DNA of 64,000 nucleotides, from assembly GCA_036927565.1 (NCBI GenBank), contig JAYESD010000009.1, positions 163,640,929 through 163,704,928 on the forward strand, given 5' to 3'. A model generated the notes under the pieces. The model saw nothing but the letters and a program-made list of their open reading frames with translations. It did no database searches and was not told the DNA's origin. This DNA comes from Tuctoria greenei (lineage: Eukaryota > Streptophyta > Magnoliopsida > Poales > Poaceae). The translations under genes and the position numbers were made by a program. Below, in pieces: positions 11,723 to 22,048 of the stretch (positions within the stretch are counted from its first letter, which is position 1; each line of letters begins with the position of its first letter).

Positions 11723-11786
11723 TAGAACGACGACAGCAGCTACAGATAGCAGATTTCTTCTTCTTCGTCTCTTTCTTTGTTGCTGA

Positions 11787-11794
11787 TTTATATA
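11787..11794 (-). promoter_or_regulatory. TATA box of defensin-like gene 1, abutting an LTR end
   Basis: The minus strand reads TATATAAAT then CAGCAACAAAG. Paralogous gene 2 has TATATAAAC then CAACAAAG at the equivalent place (22555-22563). The base next to the TATA box is the terminal CA of the copia LTR at 11795. Confidence 0.6.
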
Positions 11795-12034
11795 TGTTAA
11801 ATTGTGCAAGGCAATCCCCTCGAGGGAATAGACTCGTGTATATATAGTGGTTACAACAGGTTACATGCATAGCAGGTAATATCACATGCTAAGAATAGAG
11901 GGGCAGGTTACATGCATAACAGGTAATATCACATGCTAATAATAGAGGGGCAGACAATATTAGATACCAAGAATAGAGAGAGCACAACCCTAGAATCAAG
12001 CATTCCTAATATACATGATTTTCTATTTTTAACA
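11795..12034 (-). repeat. Copia 3' LTR (240 bp) with tandem 47-bp units
   Basis: On the minus strand the LTR starts TGTTAAA at 12034, right after a purine tract (GAGAGGAG), and ends TTTAACA at 11795: TG/CA ends with a 7-bp inverted repeat. It has its own TATA-like TATATATA at 11839-11846. Two 47-bp direct repeats fill 11858-11951. It follows the end of a copia RNase H reading frame. Confidence 0.75.
11858..11951. repeat. Two tandem 47-bp units inside the LTR
   Basis: Units 11858-11904 and 11905-11951 start AGGTTACATGCATA and differ at only two or three bases. They lie just upstream, in LTR orientation, of the LTR's TATA box, the position of enhancer duplications in retroelement U3 regions. 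Confidence 0.8.
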
Positions 12035-12040
12035 CTCCTC

Positions 12041-12600
12041 TCAATCTGAACGGTATGTAATTAAGTTCGGATTGTTGTAGATTTTTCCAAAAACCAGATC
12101 AGCTAATGGTTTAGTCATAATATCTGCCACTTGATCTTTGTAGGATATGATCCGCACATCTAATAGTTTAGATGTAACCTACTCACGAACGAAGTGATAG
12201 TCGACTTCGACATGTTTGGTGCGACGATGAAACTGTGGATTCATCGTCAGATAAGTAGCCCCAATGTTGTCACACCAGAGTGTCAGCGGTCTGGATTGTT
12301 GTACGCCAATTTCCTTGAGCAGTGCTTGAACCCAAATTAGTTTTGAGGTAGTATTGGCAACCTCCTTATATTCAGCCTCCGTACTGGAGCATGAGACGGT
12401 TGGGTGTTTTCGAGAACTCCAAGAAATGAAATTGCCGCCAAAGAAAACGGTGTAGCCACCAATACTACGCCGATCATCTGGGTTACTAGCCCAATCTGCA
12501 TCAGAAAAGGCACTCAGTACCGAAGAAGCAGACTTAGTGATGGAGAGTCCCAAATCAGAGGTGGAGTGAAGATACCGCAAGATGCGTTTCACTGCTGTCG
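12041..12600 (-). pseudogene. Ty1/copia RNase H fragment (end of pol)
   Basis: The minus strand encodes the copia RNase H end of the polyprotein: AVKRILRYL, SDADWAS, the STEAEY segment and the DNxGA segment, followed by the usual TKP-containing tail and a TGA at 12041-12043. A TAG after HFVRE (12179) interrupts it, so it is inactive. Upstream it is cut at about 12600, where foreign DNA begins, and no reverse transcriptase part is present. Its LTR (11795-12034) does not match the LTR at 21701-21831, so it may be a different element from the gag-integrase fragment at 16.5-21.4 kb. Confidence 0.85.
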
Positions 12601-12603
12601 AAG

Positions 12604-14461
12604 TGTAGCAACGACACCTCACCCAATACTACTAAAGTGTAGTCCGCGGATGTTTGTATTTAGGCGGGGCGCACATAATATCAAGAACAAGAGGTGACCA
12701 CCGAGGGTTTTTACGTGGTTCGGGCCGCCTGAGCGTAATATCCTACTCCACGGAGTGGTTGTTGATTGTATGAGTGTGTATGCGTAGCCAGTGTCTGAGA
12801 TTGCTTTTTTTCTCTCTACCGTATGGTGCAACCCTTATATATACTAAGGATTGGCCGTTACAGTGTATGTCTGGCTCGACAAGTGGCCCTAGCTGTCATA
12901 AACACCCTATACACCTCTGGGAGAGGTATCGCTAACAGAGGTGGGGCCATCATCGATTCCGGCGTTGTTGCATCAAAAGTCTTTTCCCAAGCGGTTGAAG
13001 CGACGGTCCGCAGTTAAACAATCGCCATGTGACCCTTCTTGATATGGTGAGTGGGATCTTGCCCTGCGGATCTCACGTAATTGAAGGTCTCCGGTTCCCA
13101 ATACAAAATTTGTATCGGTTCCCAGCGTAATCTTTGTAGCCTTGTCAGGCCACCGCCCTCAGGCTTGCAACTTCCCATCAGACAATGGTTCACCTGGTAC
13201 AACTTTTTTTTACCTAAGTGGACCTGGGCCCCCTTGTCACTGACGGGGTAACTTCTCATAATGTGATTTTGATCCCGACGTGGTTTCCATCCAAGCATTG
13301 TGGAGGCTTACTAAAGGGAGGAAGCTTGCACGGGAAGAGAACTCTTTACGCTTTCGTTTAATCTCGCGCTTAGAGCTCTCCTCCTTTGCATTGCTTCTTC
13401 CACTTCTGCTCCACTTCGCCGCGATGGAGTTGGGTCTTCCACGTAGTCGGATCAAGAAAAATGAAGAGTTGTCGAGGGTCCGCACCTACATGGGGTGGTC
13501 AAGTGACTCCTTCAACAACTCAATTCGCCTCGGCAAGCTCCCCTTCAAGAAGGAGAACCCTGGCAAGATCGTGTACTTCATGGTGTTTGCCATCGTGGGG
13601 CTCGTCCCACGCATTCTCTAGTTTCTTGCTCATGTTGCGCTGCTGGACTTATACAGCTTGCAACTCCACCACCTTGCCCCAACTCCTTCTTTCTAGTGGC
13701 AACATTTATCCACTTTTGTGAGATGTGGGTGGGTATGCCGCCTTGCATCGAGATTTTTTGGACCTTCTTCACGGTCCATGCTACTGGGAAGAGCAACAAG
13801 TTCCTTGGCTTCTACTACTTCGTGAAGCGCAAGAACTCACCTTTAAATTACCTGAAGGCGTTCCCTTTCGGGAAGTGGGACGACTGGAAGAAAGGCTGGG
13901 TGGTCATCACGGTGGACCGCCACGACATGCTAGAGCTGCCTGACAGCCTTCCTGCTGTTGACACCGATGCCTCAGAGGTGGTTCCCACGCTGTTAGAGGA
14001 GTTCAACCTGATCTTGACAAGGATGCGTGAGTGCGTTGAAGGAGGAGTGACTCCCCTGATGGTCATCGCAAACTTCTTGACTAACCGATGGGCTTTGCTG
14101 AAGAGGAGGGAGTGGCCTGCGTGGGCATTCGGTGGAGTGATGGACACCAACCGGATTTAAACTGGTCTCCGATCTATTTTGGATGAAAAGTCTTTGAAGC
14201 TTCATCTCCAAAAACTGCACCACAGAGCCATTCACCTCGATGCTCTAACACCTCTGATGGAATTCCTGCCGCTGAATATGGTTCCAGAGTTCAGTAGGGA
14301 ACTTCGGAGGAAGATGTTGAAGCTTGATGATCTGGGCCTTGTGAAGAAGCGAGGAAATGCGGGGCTCTCCATTCCCGGAGCTTTGAAGGGAAGGGTCCCT
14401 ACTGCTTTGAGCCAGAAGGAGGCTGATACCGACAAGGGCAAATGTAAGGAGTCTGCCGAAT
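12604..14461 (+). mobile_element. Fragment of a non-autonomous gypsy-type element
   Basis: Foreign DNA interrupts copia remnants here. The first 650 bp look LTR-like (TG start at 12604, TATATATA near 12836). An ORF of the putative gypsy-type transposon family follows and runs into the SIRE-type LTR beginning at 14462, so that later insertion truncates it. The LTR's right edge could not be fixed. Confidence 0.55.
13424..14461 (+). pseudogene. Putative gypsy-type transposon ORF (Transposase_28-like), broken
   Basis: Three successive frames (from 13424, 13696 and 14179) together resemble the plant 'putative gypsy type transposon' proteins: a first part with LPRSRIKKNEELSRVRTYMGW, a central part with FCEMWVGMPPCIEIFW, FLGFYYFV and KWDDWKKGWVV, and a charged C-terminal part. 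Stops after 13621 and at 14158-14160 break the frame. Such ORFs stand in for gag in non-autonomous gypsy-related elements and their function is not well known. The last residues read into the next LTR. Confidence 0.7.
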
Positions 14462-14801
14462 TGAAAGTGCATCTAGGATAATCCTCGTGGGTTTTGATGA
14501 TTAATGACAACACTTAAGGGACCAATGAGCTTTGCAAGTGTAAGCACGGGTGATTGAAAAATGGACGACATTGGATGCACTCAAAAAGGAAAAATAGAAG
14601 AAAATGTGAAGAACTCAAAGAATGGAATTTGAGCTTTTAAATTCTTTGTGTCGACTTTAGTCACTTAGCTTGAGTGTGTTCAATGAGTCAAAGTGTTAGA
14701 ATCTCCTAAGAGCTCATAATCCAAACTAGACTAGATTGAGAGATGAGTTGAGGCAGCCCTAAGTACAGGGGCCGAACTTGTTCGGACTGGAAGGCCAGAC
14801 T

Positions 14802-15275
14802 AGTCCGGCCACATCAGGATGATCCGATGTTAGGCAGACCAAAGTGTTCTGTGTGAGTTCGTACTTGTCCGTTATATGACGGACTAGTCTGTTGTGAGTG
14901 TGCCTGTGTCCTTCTGGGACTAAGTTCTGAAGGACCGGACTAGTCCCCCCCCCCCCCCATGGCGGACTAGTCCTCTTGGACAGATCCGCTAATACAGTCC
15001 GGAAAAGTAGTTCCCGACTGAATTCGGACTAGTCCATCCCTTGACAGACTAGTCCGCTGTGGACTTGGAGATTGCTGTTGGGACTAAGTCCTGGGCGGGC
15101 GGACTTGTCCACCCTCAGGGGCCGGACTATTCCTTTTAGGGACGGACTAGTCAGTGGTTTGGCGACCATTTGATTTCAAAAGGTGGCGGTGGGGTTTCTG
15201 GTTGGTCAAGGACGACATCACTAGTCCCCACAGGCTGGACTAGTTCGGGGTCAAAGGCCGGACTAGTCCGCACTT
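14802..15275. repeat. GGACTAGTCC palindrome cluster in the SIRE-type LTR
   Basis: About ten copies of GGACTAGTCC-type words, some with one mismatch, are scattered over 470 bp of the LTR's U3 part. A 14-C run interrupts the cluster at 14945-14958. The same motif recurs in the LTRs of the elements at 28.8-42.5 kb and 63.5 kb. Confidence 0.85.
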
Positions 15276-16074
15276 TTCCTAGTGGCAATGGCTAATTGTT
15301 GGGACCCTTATAAAAAGGGATCCCCCGGTCTCCAAAGGCCCTCCCTTGAACCCTAGCGCCGCCATAGCCTTCCAAGAGTCATCCTAGCCCTCTCTCAACC
15401 ATTCTTGGAGTCCTAAGAGCGATTCTTGAGGATTTGTGAGGATTGGAAGAGGAAAGAGAAGGCTTTGTTTGATCTTGAGCTCTTGGGTTGATTCTCTCGG
15501 TTTGACTGATTGATTTGAGTTCGTGTGGGTGTTGATCTTCTATCTTTTCTAGTTGTAAACTTGTGAGAGCCTCAGGTAGTGATTTGCCCAACGGATTTTG
15601 TGATTACCCTTGTGATTTAGTGGAAGAAAAGTCCACCTTCATGGTGGCTAAGTGAGGAAAGGGTTGAGTGGAACCCTGCCTTTTGTGGGCATCCTCAACG
15701 TGGATGTAGGTTCCTTTGTGGGGTTGAACCACGGGATAAATTCTCCATCTTGTGTCTTTGATTTGACTTTCTCGTTCTTCGCTAGATCAAGTTAGGGTTC
15801 CACGCATTCTTCGCTTCAATCTCGTGATCCGCCTCTATCTAGCTGTTATTACTTTGTGCATGCCATCTACTAGATTGCTAGGCTCATATACCTTACATTT
15901 CATCGAGTTAAGTCTCTTAAATCGCTTAAAAATCTCACCTTTGATCAAATCTGTTGTCCTGACCGGACTAGTCTGCCCCTTAATAGGACTACTCCGCACT
16001 CTGTAATTTGATTAGCTTTTATTGAGTTAAATTTCAGGTTATCCGCCTATTCACCTCCCTCTAGGCAAGTTTCA

Positions 16075-16088
16075 ATTGGTATCAGAGC
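16075..16088 (+). other. Primer binding site, tRNA-iMet type
   Basis: ATTGGTATCAGAGC directly follows the LTR end CTTTCA-type terminus at 16074. Confidence 0.9.
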
Positions 16089-16469
16089 CTAACTCTCCCG
16101 AAAGCTTCACCGCTTGGACAAGAGATGGGGGGAAATGGTGAGAAGGAGATGCCGATCATCGACACCACCGACAACGGCGAGAACAGCCACACCGGAGGAC
16201 AAGGATCCAATCCCTTGCATGACAAGACTGGCAACACCTCCAAGGACAGGCCAAAGCCTCCTTCCTTCAATGGCGAAACCGAAGATGAAGATGAAGAAGT
16301 GAAGCGCCTTGCGGACCTTCTTCAAAAAGCAAGAGATGAGGCCAAGAGGAGGAGAAGGCTTGAGAAGGAGAAGAAGCTCAAGAAGCCTGAGCAGGATTAC
16401 ACACGATATAATTTTAACTATGAGTGCCTCAATTCTCATTCAAACTACGTTTTAATTATGAGTTGCACA

Positions 16470-17433
16470 GGAAGATGAAGACTGGCCTTCCCACGTGTCC
16501 GCATGTTATGCTTGTTGTCGATGGGTGACACCTCGAGCACACACTGTGGACCACATACAAAACTTGGTTGCTGGTGAAGGGCAGTCAGTGGAGACGTCAG
16601 AGAGCCGAAGCCTGGAGGAGTGTTGCGTGACATGGAGGAGCTCGGGGTGGTACGATCGAACGGGTTGGCGGTTGGACCACCCGGTGACTAGAGGCATGTC
16701 TGGTCTTCGGGGCGAGTACCATCGGTTGGACCGCGAGGATTTGCGGTCTAACCATACGAGGAGTAGCGACCCTACTAGCCTCTACTCGGGCTGACGGGCT
16801 GACCGTCCTGAGTCACGATGGGATGGTGAGGAAAACAGAGGTCTGTCTGGCCTCTGTTAGGGATGTCGCTAGGTGGACAGGGGTCAAGAAGGCCTCTGTG
16901 CATAGGCGCGGTCTGACCAGCTGGAGCCAAGGTCTGACCGCTAGGCTTGTAGAACCTGGTGGAGGCCCATGTTGACGAGTACCTGCAAAACAGTCAGTGC
17001 TAGGGAGCACCGATGAATCATTAGTATCAAAAAGAAAGTCAAAGTGGGATGAAAGAGGGTTGGAGATTTCTGCAAACGAAAAGGAGGACTCATCAAAAGT
17101 GACATGATGAGAAATAATGATGCGGTTTGTGGCTAAGTCTAGGCATCGGTATCCTTTGTGATTGGATGGATAGCCAAGGAAGACACAAACTGTAGAGCGA
17201 GGAGCAAGCTTGTGTTCATATATGGTAGAGAGATTTGGGTAGCACTTGCAACCGAAAACGAGTAGGTGGGAAATACCAGGTTGGGTGCCAAAGAGGGTGA
17301 AATGTGTTGTGGCAAGGGAGAGCGTTTTGGATGGTCGCAAGTTTATGAGGTGTGTAGCTGTGTGGAGCGCTTCTACCCAATAACTGGCCAGAACAATAGC
17401 TTGGTGTTGACGGCTGTTATATACAAATTTCAT
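16470..17433 (-). pseudogene. Copia integrase C-terminal part and linker fragment
   Basis: The minus-strand frame 17433-16813 encodes the C-terminal half of a copia integrase: YWVEALHTATHLINLRP, the HLLVFGCKCYPN segment and the VFLGYPSNHKGYRCLD segment, as in most plant copia elements. The sequence from 16812 to 16470 is Pro/Ser-rich linker with stops. The reverse transcriptase that should follow is absent: the next copia sequence to the left is RNase H, 3.9 kb away. The 1.6-kb insert at 17405-19021 separates it from the integrase core. Confidence 0.85.
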
Positions 17434-19021
17434 CTGTCAATTTAACTCAATTATGTGAAGGATTGATCATTTCTTACACACATCACCTCTCTATCTAACC
17501 CAATTCCACTTGGACTTGGAGAAATATGTGTATGCAGCATTTTATGCAGGAAATGAGGAAATGTATAGGGACCAATCCTATAAAATATCATCCCAGCCAA
17601 TCAGGCGACGACACATGGCATCCCATGGATAAAATGGCCCACAAACAGAAGTACCTGAGGCGGTGTATCACCCATATACATCAATGGGACCCACCTGGCA
17701 GCCACCTAGAGAAAGCACACGAGAAACGGTGCAATTACCAGGTCGGCCGAACCAGGGGGTCGGTCGACCTGATCTTTGCACCAAACTCGGTCAGCCTCCA
17801 CGTGTTGGCTCCTCCCGGCTCCCTGGAGTCAATGGTGACTGATTCGCGCACTTTTAGTGGCGAGAACTGACCTCAACACTAGTATAAATAGGACCCCCTA
17901 CCCCTCACTTCAACACACACCACTTGGGCATCATTCTATTGTATACACTATCTTCCATAGTCCTTAGAGGAGTTAGGATGTAGAGAGGAGAGCCTCTAGT
18001 CCCAAGTCCAAATTGGGAAAGGAGTAGAAGGAGTCTCTCTTCCCAATTCCACATTGGGAAAGGTATGACTTATGTATTCCTTCTTGTATTTGTGACTTTG
18101 TGCTCAATAAAGATATTATCTTTAGTCTTCTTTTATACGTATACTTCGACAAATCGTTTCTTGTTTGATTGTGGAGTCCATGTATGTGGAAGGTATAGTC
18201 TTTATGATTTCACTCTCATGATCACATCTTATGGTCATAAACACTATAGACCCCCACTATAGTCTATGTAGTTATGATATGATTATGTTAATATGAATGA
18301 CTTATGCTATGCTCCAACATTGGTTCAACGATGTTTAGGTTAGTCATTGCCTTAGGATGGCTTGTGCTATGGCTCCTAAGGTATTTTCTTAGTATGCTAG
18401 CATGTTGCTAGGGTATTTAAGTAGTGTTGGATGTCTCGTAGACTCACGGATTGAAGAGGTAGGCAGTAGGTGGTGACAGCCCTATTTGTCCTTTGTAATC
18501 CTCCACGTTCAGCTATACCACAGGCTCTTGGCGGGAGTCACTCTAGTATTGTTAGGGGTAAGCCCGTGCCCGATGTGTTGAATAGCATTGCATGGGAATT
18601 CATCATTGACATGACCATTAGTATCTACCTTAGGCTATGTATATGTATTAGGAGCATTGTAGGAGAAACTCTCTAACTCTCAATCCAATCTCCCTCTAGG
18701 ACTCATTTTACCCTTTAGAATAGATTGCCTAGGTGTGTGTCACACTACTCCTATTATCAACTTACCACTGTCCGGATAATGGATTAGTATCCCATAGCTT
18801 GACCATAAGAGTAGTATATACTTTACTCCATTGCCTTCCTTTGGGATAAATACGATACCCTTGGGACTACTCATGGGTGAAATGCTACAACGGTATCTTC
18901 CGTGCGCTTGCGGATCTCATCTCTTTACCGGAGATGATCTGTGGTGTTAAGAAATACCAACAAGCATTTCTGGCACTGTTACAGGGGATGATTTGTTAGT
19001 ATATCTTAAGAGCCGTCAACA
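17405..19021 (+). mobile_element. 1.6-kb LTR-like insertion (solo-LTR candidate) in copia integrase
   Basis: The insert starts TGTTGACGGCT, ends AGCCGTCAACA and is flanked by the perfect 5-bp duplication CTTGG (17400-17404 and 19022-19026). Taking out the insert and one duplicate restores the integrase frame across the junction (LIMFQ then AIVLASYW). TG/CA ends, a 5-bp duplication, a TATA-like TATAAATA near 17883 and AATAAA near 18107 suit a solo LTR in plus orientation. The inverted similarity extends for about 35 bases, longer than usual for an LTR. No coding capacity was recognised. Confidence 0.65.
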
Positions 19022-21393
19022 CTTGGAACATAATCAAGCCCAGTATCATTGGTGGTGCGAATAATACGCTCAACACGTCATTTTGAGGAGACGTGTAAGG
19101 ACAAGAGAGACGCAAAACAACACCAAGACGGAGAAAAAATGCGTGTGATGTGGAATTATCAAATTCACAACCATTTTCACATTGGACTGCCTTTATGGTG
19201 TGGCCAAATTGAGTGGATACATAGGTAAAAAACTGTGACAAGGTCGAAAAAGTGTCAGATTTGAGGCATAAAGGAAAAGCCAACGAATAATGAGAGCAGT
19301 CATCAAGAATAATAAGATAATACTTGTGACCAGAAACACTTTGCAGGGGAGATTTCCATAGATATCAATGTATTAAATCAAAGTTGTTCGAAGCACGAGA
19401 ATTTGATAGAGGAAATAGAAGATGTGTGTGACGACCAAGCTGACAGGCATGCCAAAGAGTGTCCAGTTCCTGTTTATTACATTGTGGAAATAACCTAGAC
19501 AAAACCTCGAAACCTAAATGACCAAGACGACGATGCCAAAGCATAGACAGTGTGGTGGCTGCGGCTAAGGCATGTGGTGGAGAAAGCATCGACGATGAGA
19601 TGGAGTAGAGCTGACCGGAACTATTACATCTGGCGATCACGTTCTTGGTGTCCAAATCCTTGACAGAAAGACCAAATGGATCAAATTTAATGGAAACATT
19701 ATTATCAGTGGTGAACTGACGAATAGAAACCATATTTTTAATTATGTGAGGAGACACAAGAACTCGATGCAAATGTAAAGAACAAGCGGATGTAGAAAAA
19801 GAAGTATGACCCATGGAGGTGACGGGTAGCAATGACCCATTACCGACAACGATAGATGAAGGAGTCGAAAAAGAAGGAGGGTGGGAGGAGGAGATGTTAC
19901 CATAGGAGAAGCACATGTGGCTATCGGTGTCGGAGTCCATGTACCATTCAATGGATGTTGGCGGGGTCAGTGACATGGTATTAAATGAGTTAGCCAGCTC
20001 GTTCTGATCCCATGTTGTAGAAGACACGGCATAGTTGAAGCTCCCCCGTACTAAGATCTGGTGGTTGGATCACCAGAAGTCGCGTTCTGGCCATTGTAGA
20101 AGGAGGCGGTCTGACTACCGCCAGATATAGTTGGATTGTAGTAGAATGGCATCGTCGGTCCGCTAGGTGTCCAAAGGCCTGGTGGATGATAAGCATATGT
20201 GTTGTAGGGTCCTCCGTGTGCTAGGAGAGCCTGCTGAGGAGAAGCAGGTGCGCTTAGATGTGTCGGGAAGCCTGGAGGAGGACCGGAACAGGGCGCAACA
20301 CCACCCCAAAGCTGCAGGATCCCGTTCCATGGATTTCCCTGAGTGGAAAATCCACCGCCATTACTGGTGTCATTACGCTTGTTCCTATTATGTCAGTTTC
20401 GACCTCGGTTGGAGGACGAGGGGCTAGAGACAGTAGCGCCAGAGGTAGGAGTGCTTGATGCAGAGCCACCAGAGTGGGAGCACATGGAGGAGCACCACCA
20501 GATGGTGCAGAAGATGGGGTGCGTCCCGCACCTAAGGAGGTGGCCGTCAATGTATTGGTGTTCCTCGACTTGGACTTCATCTCGATCTTCTCAATTTGGA
20601 GGTCGTTGTGGACCTCGCCGAATGTGGGAAATGGGCGCTGCCGCTTGAGAAGGGACGCCATGTGAGAGAACTACTCGTTCAGCCCACGAAGCATCGTGAG
20701 AACGAGAGTGCGGTCGGGGACAACCTCACCCAAGTCACCGAGTGCATCGGCCATCGACTTGATACGACGACAATAGTCGGTGATGGAGAGGTCATTCTGG
20801 ACGAACGTGCGGAACTCAGTGTCCAGAATCATAGCAAGAGTCTCCCGGTTGCCGATGAACTACTTCTGAAGCCCGAGCAAGATGAAACAAGCTGTGGGTA
20901 TGCCCGCCGAGGCGATCTCAATAAGATCAGAAGAGACGGTGCCGTGAAACCAGGAGATGACGGTGCAATCCATGCGTCACCAATGAGAGTCGGCGACAGC
21001 GGGATCAATGTCGGTGAGGACATGATCAAAGAGTTTGTACTTCTCGAGGGTGTTGAGGAAGAGACTCTTCCACCGATTATAGTGTGGTGAAAGGTTGTCG
21101 AGGACAACAGGGATCATTGACTTGATGTTGAGGATGGCGATTGCTTGAGCATGCAGAGAAGCAACGTTGTCAACCACCGGAGAAGAGGGGTTGTGGTTGA
21201 TCAAGTCACGATGAATCTCGTCGGCTGCGAGAAGCAGCTTGCAACACGCCTCGTCGGCAGCTGCACATGCACGTGCTGCCTCGATGGTCAGTGGATCCGC
21301 CTCTTCGGTCAATCGAGTTAGCTTGGCCGACAAAGCGATGTCCTGTGAGGCTGCTTGTGCGTCTGGGGAGCCATCGCAATCGGAAGCCATCAA
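19022..21393 (-). pseudogene. Copia gag-protease-integrase remnant
   Basis: Reading on the minus strand from 21393: a gag frame (to 20977) with the plant copia gag segment HYNRWKSLFL; broken frames to about 20030; a frame 20027-19365 with a protease motif altered to DSDTDSH (normally DSGAT/S-H) and the GAG-pre-integrase segment LWHRRLGHLG; then the integrase core (19283 to 19022) with the QCENGCEFDN and PYTSPQN segments. At least one frameshift lies after PYTSPQN and several frame changes lie in gag, so it is inactive. It continues into 17433-16470 across the LTR-like insert. Confidence 0.85.
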
Positions 21394-21602
21394 GAAGTAA
21401 GAAACACGACGCGCGGGGGTCGATCTGCTGCAGCGAAGACCGCGGACGTGTGGCGCGTGGAGACGAAGACCGCAGACCGGGCGCGAGCCGCGCGGAAGGC
21501 TGCACGTGGGCGTGCGGCGATCTTAGGAGGATGCCGCTCTGGAGCGCAAGTGCGCGCGGGATTTTTCTGGCGGCGAGGGCACGCCGAGAAAAAAGAACGC
21601 AC

Positions 21603-21618
21603 GGGGGGGGGGGGGGGG
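21603..21618. repeat. Poly-G homopolymer, 16 G
   Basis: A 16-G run in the leader of the copia remnant, one of several long G/C homopolymers inside transposons in this window. Confidence 0.85.
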
Positions 21619-21700
21619 ATTCGCCGGGTGCCAAACTCAACGCAAGAGGCGGGGTCGGGCGTATCTAGCGGAAGTTAGGAATGAACCTAATCTGATACTA

Positions 21701-21831
21701 TGATAGAAATATTGAGGAAGAAAATAATTATTATATTTGATTGATTAAAACTTATGAGGTGGTACATATATATAAGAGGGTCCGAGGACCTTCTTTAGTT
21801 AAACAGACAATGTGGTACTACTATTCTAACA
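21701..21831 (-). repeat. Copia 5' LTR (131 bp)
   Basis: On the minus strand TGTTAGAATAG at 21831 to TATTTCTATCA at 21701, with TG/CA ends that are imperfect inverted repeats and a TATA-like TTATATATAT inside. It is followed by TATCAGATTAGG, a degraded tRNA-iMet primer site, and then by gag. It does not match the LTR at 11795-12034. Confidence 0.7.
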
Positions 21832-21837
21832 AGACTA

Positions 21838-21936
21838 CTCCCTCTGTCCCAAATTTCTTGTCACTTAGAAAAAAAATAGTTCAAAATGAACTAAATTTTT
21901 TATCTAAGTGACAAATAATTTAGGAGATGGAGGAAG
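21838..21936. mobile_element. Stowaway-like MITE (99 bp, TA duplication)
   Basis: Starts CTCCCTCTGTCCCAAATTTC and ends with its imperfect reverse complement (GGAGATGGAGGAAG), with TA at both sides (21836-21837 and 21937-21938). TTGTCACTTAG pairs with CTAAGTGACAA inside. These are the marks of Stowaway/Tc1-mariner MITEs. Confidence 0.85.
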
Positions 21937-22048
21937 TAGCTATTATTAAAAACTCATGGCTTTTATTGAACCATCTTTATTTGAGACGGACGCGCGCACA
22001 TGACATCGAGAGATACGACCGACGACTACGACCAGTAGTACCAGCTCA

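Larger units (their letters stand above)
14462..16460 (+). mobile_element. SIRE-type copia fragment: 5' LTR, primer site and start of gag
   Basis: The LTR spans 14462-16074 (TGAAAGTGCATCTAGG to CAAGTTTCA), followed by ATTGGTATCAGAGC, the tRNA-iMet primer site. The leader then opens a gag-like ORF at 16125 (acidic, then Lys/Arg-rich) which breaks off near 16460, where minus-strand copia sequence resumes. The LTR ends resemble those of the full element at 28772-42454 but the body is diverged, so this is a related subfamily. No 3' LTR is present. Confidence 0.8.

Noticed and set aside
17405..19021. CACTA-type element with a 3-bp TTG duplication
   Set aside because: The ends do not begin CACT, and the 5-bp CTTGG duplication with TG/CA ends is a longer and more economical reading, so I favour an LTR. 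The extended inverted ends keep this open.
12041..21831. All minus-strand copia pieces as one element with two LTRs
   Set aside because: The 240-bp LTR at the left and the 131-bp LTR at the right do not align, and the reverse transcriptase is missing.
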